Assembly: GCF_021018805.1 (NCBI RefSeq)
Contig: NC_086248.1
Coordinates: 52,767,485 to 52,831,484 of the forward strand
Source of the DNA: Prinia subflava
Lineage: Eukaryota > Chordata > Aves > Passeriformes > Cisticolidae
Length of the DNA: 64,000 nt
Direction of reading: 5' to 3'
Within the stretch, counting starts at the first letter, position 1. Every line of letters starts with the position of its first letter. The notes beneath the pieces were generated by a model, which had not been told where the DNA came from, ran no database searches, and saw nothing but the letters and a program-made list of their open reading frames with translations. Shown piece by piece: positions 1 through 9,075 of the stretch. The position numbers and the translations under genes are program-made.

Positions 1-845
1 TACCTGGTTCTTGGGTTTTATTGGTATTCATTGTATACAGCAGTGGCATTAAAAGAAAACAAACTGCAGTTATGTGTGAAATTGAACAAGTGTGCTATTC
101 ATGAGCCTTGCTCTGAGAGAAACAGCAGTAACAACTTTCCTAAAGTAACTGAAAAATTATGGTCACTAGTAATTTTCTCAGGGAGAACGGGATCTTGTTC
201 TTGCAACATCAAATATGTGTTCCTTCAGTGGTACTTCGACACAGATTTTTGATCCAGGACCATGTTCAAATAGACACAAATCAGGCTTGTCAGTACCCAG
301 GTAATTGCAGATGTTTTATTTGGTGCTGGTTTAAGTGGAGGCTTTGTGTTGGATGTTTTGCACAAAGGCTGGCTTTAGAGCAAAGGAAAGTCTATCACAT
401 TTAGAACAATCCTCATTCATAAACTCTAAAGATTTGATCTGCCTGTTTGTAACAGAAAAGGAGTGGGTTAGGTCATTGCAAAGGAACTGCACTCTGCAGG
501 CTGGCACATCTGACAAGTGCTTCATGTAGAATAGCCAACCATGTCCTGTTTGTACAAGCACAGCTTGCTTTTAAAAAATAAAAGCATTTTTGAAAATCTC
601 GGTCTACATTTTTCATCTCATTACCTTTTAAAACACTGTAGCCTGTCACCTGTGGGACAAGCACTTTGTGCCTTTTGAGCTGCATGAAGAATACATTGAA
701 GTTGCAGGGTCCATGATTCTGCAGCTCTAGTCTAATGAACAGTGCAAATGATTTTCAATACAAACTGTTAAGAAAGTGGGTTTAGAACTTGAAGGGTAGC
801 TACCACTTACCAATACCCTCTGTTAGCTCCAGAAGTAGTTGATAG
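1..845 (+). other. non-coding sequence, possible 3' UTR of an upstream gene
   Basis: No exon or recognisable protein is seen on either strand. A plus-strand AATAAA at 577-582 could be the polyadenylation signal of a gene lying to the left. In vertebrates NCOA7 sits directly upstream of HINT3 in the same orientation, so this could be the tail of its 3' UTR. That rests on gene order only; nothing in the sequence itself identifies NCOA7. Confidence 0.3.
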
Positions 846-1015
846 GAAAGTGGTGAGGCTCTGGAACGGATTGCCCAGAGAAGCTGTGGATGCCCCATTC
901 CAGGAAGTGCTTAAGGCCAAGCTGGATGGAGCCCTGAGCAACCTGGTCTCATGGCAGGGAAGGTTGTTGGAACCAGATGATCTTTAAGGTCCCTTCCAAC
1001 CCAAACCCTTCCGCA
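846..1015 (+). mobile_element. CR1 LINE 3' end fragment
   Basis: The stretch matches the remembered 3' terminus of avian CR1 in sense orientation: a 'gaggctctggaac..ttgcccagagaagctgtgg' core, then 'gatgatctttaaggtcccttccaaccc'-type sequence close to the end. It is 5'-truncated, as most CR1 copies are, and has no coding capacity. It lies about 1 kb upstream of HINT3. Confidence 0.88.
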
Positions 1016-1600
1016 ATTGTATGAAATATCTTATTTTGGCTGTGAATTAGCGTAGCTGTCATGAGCAGGCAACGATTTTAGGGCTGCCAGCTGATGCAGA
1101 TAGAACTAACATCAGGTTTTAGCCCTCACTGCTGGGAGTGTAGAAGAAAAAAAAGTAGGCTCGGAAAAATCTCTGGAATTTGGTATTAGTGACCCTGAAC
1201 AATCCGCAACAATGCTGAAATGGTGCTATGGTGCTTTAAGATTATTTGTGCATGTATAAAAATCCAAGTAACTTGAACTCCAGGGGCAAAATGTCCAAAT
1301 TTCTCGAAAATTTCTCTCGGTTTGTATTGATCAATGAATTGCTGGACGTAACTTTCTGGTGAACAACGAGAAAGACCCAGCATCTTAAGCACTTACCATC
1401 CTTCTGCCCGCCCTCTTTTACTGCGTGTTTGATTTTTATTTTTATTTTTCCCCGCGCGGCAATTCGACTTTTAATGAACACAGAATGCACTCACATGGTT
1501 TTATTCCCCTCATTAAAAAAAACAAACCAAACCAAAAACAACAACAACAACAACAAAACCAAAAAAAACCCCCACAAACAAAAAAACCCAAACCCACCTT
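1016..1600. other. HINT3 upstream flank with A/C-rich low-complexity tract
   Basis: No gene is seen. From about 1510 to 1600 the plus strand becomes an A/C-rich tract containing five CAA units and several A runs, which then changes abruptly into GC-rich promoter sequence. Long frames crossing 1425-2543 on both strands arise from this tract plus the adjoining minisatellite and are not credible genes. Confidence 0.7.
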
Positions 1601-1699
1601 GACGGCGAGCCCCGGTTCCGCTCCCCGGCGGGAGGGACCGGGCGGTGCCAGCGGCAGCTCCCGGGCCGGGCGCTCCTCCCTCCCTCGGCGGGCGGGGCG

Positions 1700-2029
1700 C
1701 CGGCGGCGGGAGGGGCCGGCGGCGGGAGGGGCCGGCGGCGGGAGGGGCCGGCGGCGGGAGGGGCCGGCGGCGGGAGGGGCCGGCGGCGGGAGGGGCCGGC
1801 GGCGGGAGGGGCCGGCGGCGGGAGGGGCCGGCGGCGGGAGGGGCCGGCGGCGGGAGGGGCCGGCGGCGGGAGGGGCCGGCGGCGGGAGGGGCCGGCGGCG
1901 GGAGGGGCCGGCGGCGGGAGGGGCCGGCGGCGGGAGGGGCCGGCGGCGGGAGGGGCCGGCGGCGGGAGGGGCCGGCGGCGGGAGGGGCCGGCGGCGGGAG
2001 GGGCCGGCGGCGGGAGGGGCCGGCGGCGG
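1700..2029 (+). repeat. GC-rich 16-bp minisatellite, about 20 copies
   Basis: A tandem array with unit CGGCGGCGGGAGGGGC repeats about 20.6 times with virtually no variation and stops about 5 bases before the HINT3 ATG. Because 16 is not a multiple of 3, all frames read through the array as a 16-residue Gly/Arg/Pro/Ala period, which explains the long shadow frames on both strands. Each unit carries GG, GGG and GGGG runs, so several units together could form G-quadruplexes on the plus strand. Confidence 0.97.
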
Positions 2030-2033
2030 AGCC

Positions 2034-2177
2034 ATGGCCGGGCCTGAGGCCGCGGGTGCTGCCGCCGCTGAGGGCAGCGAAGCCGGGAATGGCGGCCGCG
2101 CTGACTACGACGGGAAGTGCGTGTTCTGCAGGATCGCCCGCCGGGAGGAGCCGGGCACGGCGCTGCTCCCCTGCGAG
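2034..2177 (+). CDS. HINT3: HINT3 coding exon 1
   Basis: Encodes residues 1-48, from the ATG to GTALLPCE, followed by donor GAG|GTGCGT. It carries the variable N-terminal leader and the conserved CVFCRIA motif that opens the HIT fold. The exon ends on a complete codon. Confidence 0.93.
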
Positions 2178-2872
2178 GTGCGTGAGGGGCGCCTGCCCTC
2201 CTTCCCCGCTCCCCCAGGGCTGGCCCAAGGGCCGCGGCTGAGGCTGAGGGCGGCGGCGGCTCTGAGGGCCCTCAGCTCCTGCACGGACGGAGCGGGGAAA
2301 CATCGCTGGCACGGAAAGCGCCGTGCCTTCCGTAAGTGCTGGCACAGCGGCCAGAAGCCTCAGAGCTGGCGCCGAGGAATCCTGAGTGCGGAAGGTCAGC
2401 AGCGGACGCGCACCGTGCCTGGAGGCTGCCTCCAAAAACCCTCAGCTTTTGTTGCTGATGGTGTCAACTGTGACATTTGGTATCGCATCGATATGGGGCG
2501 TATGGGCATTGTTACCTTCTCTGCGCCACTGTCCTCGTCCTAATCCATTTTAAAACGTTTGCATCCTTTTTTAGGATGAAGACCTTGTTTGCTTTAGAGA
2601 TATAAAACCTGGTGCCCCGCACCACTACCTGGTGGTGCCCGTGAAGCACATGGGAAACTGCAAAACACTGAAGGCAGAGCACATACCTCTGGGTAAGGCT
2701 GCAGGCGTGGGCTTAACCTAAAGGAAGATGGTTTTTCACAGCCTGAAATAGGGGATAGTCTGGTGAAGTACAGCTTTGGACACCATTTGTAAACGTGCAA
2801 ATAGCTGATGTGAGTGTGGCTAGGTAGGGACTTAACCTTTCTCGGAACTTCTATGTGCTGGTCTAGAATGGC

Positions 2873-2905
<33 letters not shown>

Positions 2906-5900
2906 GTGCCGTTCTGGAAAAACACTGCGGTTTGCATGGAGTAGAGATGCCTCTGCACTTTGTTGGAAGTACAGCTTTATTTTTAAAGCATTTATGCGCT
3001 GCTTCATTGCATTTTCTTAGATATGCATATGCGATTCTAAAAGCTTACAGAAGAATTTTTTAAAGTGTATACTTTCAGATAAGTGCTGCATTATTTGTCA
3101 GGAAAAAAGGGACTGACAGATGAAAAACAGAAATGGCTTTTCAATTAACTTTAAAAAATTTTGAAAAAATAGAATTCTGAAATGTTGAAGCCATTATTTA
3201 TTGCTGCTAGGTTTATTTTGGCTTTTTTCCTCTTAAGAAGACATTGTCCTGGAATTTGTTTCACAAGATATGGCTAGCTAAGTGTGTTGAGTAACAGAGG
3301 AAACTGCAGCCATAAAGAAATTCCACATTAGGGAAATTTACACGTGCTGCAAGAAAAGAGTTGTAGTTGCATTTTGCAAATCTTGCATCACTGTATTTCT
3401 CTTGTAAACATAGGGTGGTTTTCTCCAGAAAAAAAAACCCCACTTCTGTATGTGTTTGGCTTCAAAGCCATTCATCTGACTTCTGCCTTGAGTTTTTGTA
3501 TTGGGCTTACTGCATTGTTCAGTGATAATGAAACTGTGTGCTAGTAATAAGAAAGACTGACAATTTTATTTTAATTTAAATTTATGTATCCTCTCTGAAA
3601 CATACTCCAGGCTTCACAGGACCTGGAGATCAAAGTCCTGTAGCTGTGCAGAGATACAACACTGGAGTTAGTGTGAAGTTATCATTCTGAACAATCAGTA
3701 ATTGTTGGGTTTTTTAATAAGGGTGTGGTGATAGCATGGCTTTGGCCAAAGTTCTTATAATAATATCACACTGGAAAGCATTGCAGGTGTGGAAGGTGGT
3801 ATCAGTGGCAATTTTCAAGTAAATCATTGCACCCACCCTCTTGCTTGTCTTTTGTTTGACTAGGAATAGTTACAGTGTTTATATTTTGAAAAACCCATGT
3901 CTGTGATCTCAATGTCGATTAGTCTGTTGAAATTAATATTCTGAAGAATACCTTTTTAAAATGAAATTTATTTGTGTTTTAATAGTGAAGAGAATGATGG
4001 AAGTTGGAAAAGCTGTTCTCCAGAAGAATAATTTTAGTGACTTGAATGATGTAAGGTATGTAATAGAAACCTTCCATCTTTCTATAGAGTATGTTTTTTA
4101 CTTTTCAGAATATTACTTTAGAGATGGTGGCAGAACCTGCACTGTGATTTTTGGAAGAAATTAGGCCTACATTTCACTTATTGCACAAATTCTCAATTAA
4201 AATCTACTGGCATTGAACATAAACTTTTTTTTCTGATAAAGTTCTGGCATAAATTGAGTTCCAGCTCTGAGGTTCTTTCTTGAACACATCTTGGAATAGG
4301 GAGGGCGCTTCAAACAACTTTACCAAAGAGGCTGCTCCTTCATTATGTGCTGTGAATATGCTCTGAGTCCTAGATGCCAGAAGAGAGGTCACCTTTGGCC
4401 TACTGAAGCAGGGCACTCCACTGTGTTTCAGTTCATTCATTCAGTCAATCCAGAATTCACTGGATTTTGGTGCTGGACACTTCAGTTTAAGGCCCTTGAT
4501 AGCTGAAATAAACTGTAACATAATTTAAGCACTATAGAGAAATAGGGAGCTGGCTCTTCATGATGAAAATTGATAGTTTGCTTTCCAGCTGAAAACTAGA
4601 TAGGATACATTTAAGATACTTTTGACTCCTTCTTTTAAAAATGTGGCTTAAATACAGAGATGTGAAGAAGGAGATTAATGAACTTCTGAAGAGCTTTTTG
4701 TGGTATAATGAAAGGACATGTTTTTGTTCTTGCTTCTATGTACAACAAAATGTGATGAGTTGTTAGTCCTGTGGATCATGTTAAATGCCCTGCGATGTTC
4801 CCCCTCTTCCTCAACTAACATCCCCCCTGTCTTGTACTTCTTTTCCTTTTCTGAAGGATGGGATTTCACTGGCCTCCGTTCTGCTCCATAGCCCACTTGC
4901 ATCTTCACGTCCTGGCCCCAGCCAGTCAGCTGGGCTTCTTATCCAGGCTCTACTACAGAGTCAATTCCTACTGGTTTATCACGGTAAGTGTAACGCAGGT
5001 GAGCTTTGCTGTAGTTTTCAGTTGTGAGCTGAAAATGCCTAACCTTTCTTCTAACCTTTTAACTGTGTCCAAAAATCCTCTGACCAACTACTTTTGCTGT
5101 TACTTTAGTTCTCAGTTATGTATATTTTGCATTAACTGAGAAAAAGGCAAAAACTGTAATGTTTATGCATGTTAAGGGGAATTGAATGCTAGTAACTAAC
5201 AGCAGACAGTACAGTAGTTCTGGATGTTGCCTGAAGCTCAGGCTCTGTGATGTGCTTCTGTGGACACTTGGTAAATATTTGGGATTTTATATAAAAGGCT
5301 GTATTCAAATGTGATGGACTGTTTTGCACATAACCTGGTTAATCCTGTGTAGGTGAAAACAGATCCACCTAATGACTGCATTTATCACTTCATGTGGTTT
5401 TTCTCATCTTGTCATGTTTAGACCTAGTGCCTGCTTTACAAAAACATTGTTTGTACTGATTTGTGTCAGTAGAGATTAGCAATGAGACTGAACTGACACT
5501 GACTAAAGCACTTGAAAAATCTCTCTCTCTCGAGATCTAAACCTCACTCTCGCTGCTTTGATACAGCAAAGCAGCTGTGCTTGCAAGGTAGCTGCAGCAT
5601 CTTGGTAACATTGCACATCCCCAAATCAAAGTTGCTGAAAATGATCTGTCTCATGTAAAGAATATAGACAGCTTCTTACTTCAAGACAAGAAACACAGCT
5701 TCTTCACAATGGGACCTTGCTGAAGTTCACTCCTAGCTCAAAAAAAGCAGATGTGTCTGCTGTGTTATTGAGCATCTTAAAAATATTTGTCCCTCAAATA
5801 CATATAGCTGTGTAGTTTTACTGCTTTTTATCCTGGATTAGTTTAGGGAGATCCGTACTAAGTCTGGTTATCTAGTATGGATGCACTTTGGTATTTTGCC

Positions 5901-6968
5901 CTGCAGTCAGGTTGGAAAATATTCTTGGGTTGGTGGTGTTTTTGGTTTTTTTTCTTTTTTTAATTATAGTGTCTTGAGTGTGGTACTTGTTTAAGAATGC
6001 AAAACAGGATTCAGATAATACAATTTTCAGTTACTGTGTGCTTTATGTAGCTTTATTTGTAAATAAACTAATTACTGAAGTCCTCTTGACTTGGTCCTGT
6101 CTGAAGTAGCTGATGGCATTTTTACCGTCTGCATTTAAAATACGCCAAACTTGAGCTGTTCACCTTTTAATGTAGTTCCTTTGGAGATCTTAATAGAGCC
6201 TCAAGCACTAGATCAAATTAAAAGGTGAATTCAGTAGGACTGGCAAATAAAGCAAAGGCTGACAGTAAACTGATCTGTTTCAGAAGGGCCCCTGTCAGCC
6301 TCCAGGTGCCCCATCTGGCCTGCTTGTTGGCAGACTTCCTCCTGCCCTGTGCCTTCCCGAGGGCTCTCTGAGCTGCTGCTGTTACGTGTACAGAGTACAG
6401 CTGTCCCAGTTCCACCCATGATGCATGAATAGCCATGACAAAAGTATGAGTTGGTGCAGTGATGTGACAAAGGACGAGGCAGTAGCTCGTGACAGGAGCC
6501 ACACACGTGAACTTCCTCCATCCCTCAGCAGCCTTCGTGGCTGGTGGTGCAGCTGGGTTGGTGATGAGAGTGTTCTGGAGTGGCTCAGAGAGAATCCCAG
6601 ACTTCACCACTTGGTTGTTCCAAGCACTGCTGTCTTCTGAGGTCTCTGAAGTCACAGTGCTTTAGCAGATCTGCTCTTTATTTGCTTAAACCTCCTCTGA
6701 CCTCCATAGGTGATGTTTCCTCTTCTGATCACCTCATGAGTGTTTGGTGGAAACTGTGAGTCTGCGGTTGAAAGGAATTGTTGTATTCTGCTTCTCCTGT
6801 ACACTTTATCTGTAAAAGTGAAAAGCAAATGCTCTGTTAGTGTCATTGTGTTTAAAATGGAAGTTTCAGTAAACTGAAGGCCCCAGGTGCGGTTAATGTA
6901 TTGCTTGCTCTCTTCCCTAGGCTGAACAACTGATCGAGAGACTGCAAACTGAAAAGGCTGCCAGCTGA
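2034..6968 (+). CDS. HINT3: HINT3, histidine triad nucleotide-binding protein 3 (5 coding exons)
   Basis: HIT-superfamily protein; the family hydrolyses nucleoside 5'-phosphoramidates such as AMP-amines, and HINT3 is cytosolic/nuclear. Coding exons are 2034-2177, 2575-2692, 3986-4055, 4857-4983 and 6921-6968, all with GT/AG introns. They join in frame to 168 residues, against 182 in human. Residues 1-24 are an Ala/Gly-rich leader. The HIT core starts near CVFCRIA (29-35) and includes [14 protein letters not shown] (64-77). The catalytic histidine triad HLHLHVL is at 124-130, with H124, H126 and H128 intact. The conserved tail RVNSYWFIT ends at 153. The ATG was chosen because it has a strong Kozak context (GGAGCCATGG) and heads the open exon. 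A CpG island and the minisatellite lie directly upstream; the 3' end faces the minus-strand ABRA-like gene. All key residues are present, so it should be functional. Confidence 0.95.
2178..2574 (+). other. HINT3: HINT3 intron 1
   Basis: GT/AG intron. Its first ~150 bases continue the CpG island; the rest is unremarkable and holds no recognisable element. Confidence 0.85.
2575..2692 (+). CDS. HINT3: HINT3 coding exon 2
   Basis: Acceptor TTTTTTAG precedes GAT GAA GAC CTT; the exon encodes [20 protein letters not shown] and onwards to HIPL and ends one base into the next codon at donor TGG|GTAAGG. It holds the central HIT beta-strands. Confidence 0.95.
2693..3985 (+). other. HINT3: HINT3 intron 2 with 30-base poly(T)
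   Basis: Non-coding intron sequence. An uninterrupted run of 30 T occupies 2875-2904 and may be a retroposed poly(A) tail on the minus strand or a simple microsatellite. Nothing else is recognised. Confidence 0.8.
3986..4055 (+). CDS. HINT3: HINT3 coding exon 3
   Basis: Acceptor TTTTAATAG; encodes [20 protein letters not shown] plus NDV and two bases of the Arg codon, ending at donor AAG|GTATGT. The frame carries correctly from exon 2 and into exon 4. Confidence 0.94.
4056..4856 (+). other. HINT3: HINT3 intron 3
   Basis: Ordinary AT-rich intron ending in a C/T-rich tract before the exon 4 acceptor. No repeat or gene is recognised in it. Confidence 0.8.
4857..4983 (+). CDS. HINT3: HINT3 coding exon 4 (catalytic HIT motif)
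   Basis: Acceptor CTGAAG precedes G ATG GGA TTT CAC TGG. The exon encodes [19 protein letters not shown] and continues to SYWFIT, then donor ACG|GTAAGT. It contains the whole histidine triad and the substrate-pocket region, the most conserved part of the protein. Confidence 0.97.
4984..6920 (+). other. HINT3: HINT3 intron 4
   Basis: A 1.9-kb intron. About 6240-6660 is more GC-rich than its surroundings and open over ~145 codons on the minus strand, but that frame lacks an ATG start and resembles no protein I know. The remainder is AT-rich with T runs near 5940-5965. Confidence 0.75.
6921..6968 (+). CDS. HINT3: HINT3 coding exon 5 with stop
   Basis: Acceptor TCTTCCCTAG precedes GCT GAA CAA CTG. 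It encodes [15 protein letters not shown] and TGA at 6966-6968. The AEQLIERL helix corresponds to the C-terminal 'ADHLIEKL' of human HINT3, which supports the terminal exon. Confidence 0.93.
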   Translation, partial: AEQLIERLQTEKAAS

Positions 6969-8640
6969 ACGTCTGTGTTGTCAGCCAGTTTGGTCTTTGA
7001 GCTCTGATTTAAGGTTGCACTGTTTGACGTTGCCAATAATATCCCAGGATAAAAAAAGCTTTACTTCCTTATGGGGAAATACACACAGAATTTGTAGCTG
7101 CTAACCTAATTTTTGCATTGGGATATGTCAATCTGTATACTTCCCTGGCAATAGCGTGATGTATTTTAGTTACAATTTGATTTTTCTGTAGATACATACA
7201 TAATACACACACACATGCACACAGGCAGAGAACTTTTCCTATTAAAAGGCAAAGTGTAGCAGCAGAATGTATTGCAACCAAGGCAACGAGTTACAACTAA
7301 CAGCATGTGAATGGTACCAAAGGGAGTACTTGTGGAATCAAGCTTTCATTCAGCATGCATTGTTCTGGGATTGCAGGTAACATTTCAAACATTTGTTCCC
7401 ATCTTCATTTGTATGATCTGTTATTTATGCCTAGTGATTGATGAGGAGGTGCATTGCTGAAAGTACAGTACTGACTTTCTGGTGCTAAACCACTTCAATG
7501 TTACCTGACTTGTTTGCATCACAGGACACGTTAATGTGACTACAATATGTGCCCAAAATGTGATAATGCTGTATAACATAGAATATAGTATATGTGTAAA
7601 TAGACCTAAAGATTTTTTCCTCTTATGTGCACAATGTTTGGAATTAGTTACTGTATGTTTACAAAGAATATGAGGAGTTCAGAAGAATGGATTTAATACA
7701 CTGCTCTTCCACCTAGCAGTAGTTAGAAAAGTCCGGATTTTCGATCTTATTCTCACTGGAAGTCCCTTGCAGATTACTAATGCCTTGGCCAAATTTGGAT
7801 TCTAAATGAAGTCACAGGAGAAGCTGGTCTGAAATGCAGTGTGTGTGTGTGAGGCAGACTTACATAAGAGCAATGTGATTTGACTTTGGGATAGCAGGGA
7901 ATCAGCCCAAAATTGGAACATGCCAAGTTGCTTAAGGAACCTGCTGAACATTTGCCTTTGCTGCATGACTCTAATTAGGAATGCTAGCACTTGTTTTTCA
8001 GTACCATAATAAGGCAGACTGTTAGGCAAGTTAAAACTCCAGAACACATGGAGTGGATTTTCTTTGTTCACAGAGCTTGTCTTGGTGCCGAACTAACCAA
8101 GTGCCCTTGCCTGATGCAGTCAGATGCAGCTGAGGTGAGAATATCTGTTGCACCTGCAAGCTTCCCTGAACATAATATCTGTGTTTTCCATGGATCCAGC
8201 ACCTGCTGCCTTAGTGATACAGTGTGTTGTAATATTCTTACAGTACTTCAGAGAGTCTGCACCTTTCTGAAGAGCTGCATTTTCTACCTGGCAGAGTTTA
8301 CACCTCTCTGTCTGTAAGATCTTCTTCCTAATGTCTTGTTACTCTTATTAGTGGGTACTCACATGGCATTAGCAGCCCTTTAGGGTTTTGTTACATTTGT
8401 TAGGAAAAGTGACTTAAAGCCACTGAACTTTGAGTGTGCAATAGATTAAGAGGTTTGAGCTGGCTCCTACCTTAGTGAAGTACCTGAATATTAAGGACTT
8501 TCAAGAGTTAATACTGTGTGTGTTCTGATCTGTAATTAACTTATGTAACTGTACCAGACTTTGACATGTAATATTTAAAATATCAACATGAACTGTTGCC
8601 AGAAAGGATTAATAAATGCTAATCTTGGAATGATTTTCCA
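6969..8640 (+). other. HINT3: HINT3 3' UTR (extent estimated)
   Basis: AT-rich non-coding sequence after the HINT3 stop. The clearest plus-strand AATAAA is at 8611-8616, which would give a UTR of about 1.65 kb; earlier or later sites cannot be excluded. A short CA/TG microsatellite lies near 7200-7225 and a GT run near 7839-7851. Confidence 0.5.
8611..8616 (+). promoter_or_regulatory. HINT3: candidate HINT3 polyadenylation signal
   Basis: Canonical AATAAA on the plus strand about 1.64 kb after the HINT3 stop and just before the solo LTR. Its use is inferred. Confidence 0.45.
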
Positions 8641-8661
8641 GTGCAATGGAATAGTTGACTG

Positions 8662-9075
8662 TGTGGGTTGACCCTAGATAGCCCTTTGCTCACTCTTCAT
8701 CCCTTAATCCAGTGGGGTAGGAGAATAGAAAGAACAAAATGAAAAAAACTCATGAGTTGAGATAGTTTAATGTGTGAAGGAAAGAGGAAGAAAAAAGCAA
8801 AGGTAATCACTCATGACCTCCCACAGGCACTCCAGTAGCAATGCCCCCCCCCCCCCCCCCCAAAAAGCCCTCTCTTTTATTCCAGACATAATATGTCATG
8901 GAATATCCCTGCTGGCCAGTCAGTGTCAGGTGTGCAGGTTGTGGAAGGCCCTGACGTTGTGCATGCACTGCTCAGCAATCACCAGAACTGCTGTGTTACC
9001 AACACTTCCAGTCACACCCAGAACCTGGGATGCTCTGAAGAAGTTACCTCCATCCCAGCTAGACTCTCGGTGTTG
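8662..9075 (+). mobile_element. avian endogenous retrovirus solo LTR
   Basis: The segment opens with TGTGGGTTGACC, a start I recall from LTRs abundant in passerine genomes. It continues with a purine-rich stretch, a poly(C) tract, a 'gacataatatgtcatggaa' segment, a 'cactgctcagcaatcacc' segment and 'ccatcccagcta' near the end, in the order of that LTR family. No gag, pol or env sequence is attached, so it is a solo LTR left by recombination. The copy is diverged and its 3' border is blurred. Family assignment (ERVL- or ERVK-like) is from memory. Confidence 0.75.
8844..8861 (+). repeat. poly(C) run of 18
   Basis: An uninterrupted run of 18 C inside the solo LTR. It is a likely site of replication slippage and sequencing length error. 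Confidence 0.95.

Larger units (their letters stand above)
1600..2330 (+). promoter_or_regulatory. HINT3: CpG-island promoter of HINT3
   Basis: GC content and CpG density rise sharply from about 1600 and fall after the first intron begins. The island surrounds the first coding exon, as expected for a broadly expressed gene. No TATA box is evident near the start codon. The transcription start site cannot be fixed from sequence, so it is unclear how much of the embedded minisatellite is promoter and how much is 5' UTR. Confidence 0.75.

Noticed and set aside
1425..2543. Frames of 372, 314, 198 and 197 codons across the HINT3 promoter on both strands
   Set aside because: They are created by the 16-bp tandem repeat, which is stop-free in every frame, and show the 16-residue periodicity of the repeat. 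Only the frame starting at 2034 resembles a known protein.
6218..6655. 145-codon minus-strand frame in HINT3 intron 4
   Set aside because: It begins at a non-ATG codon, has no recognisable domain and lies antisense within an intron.
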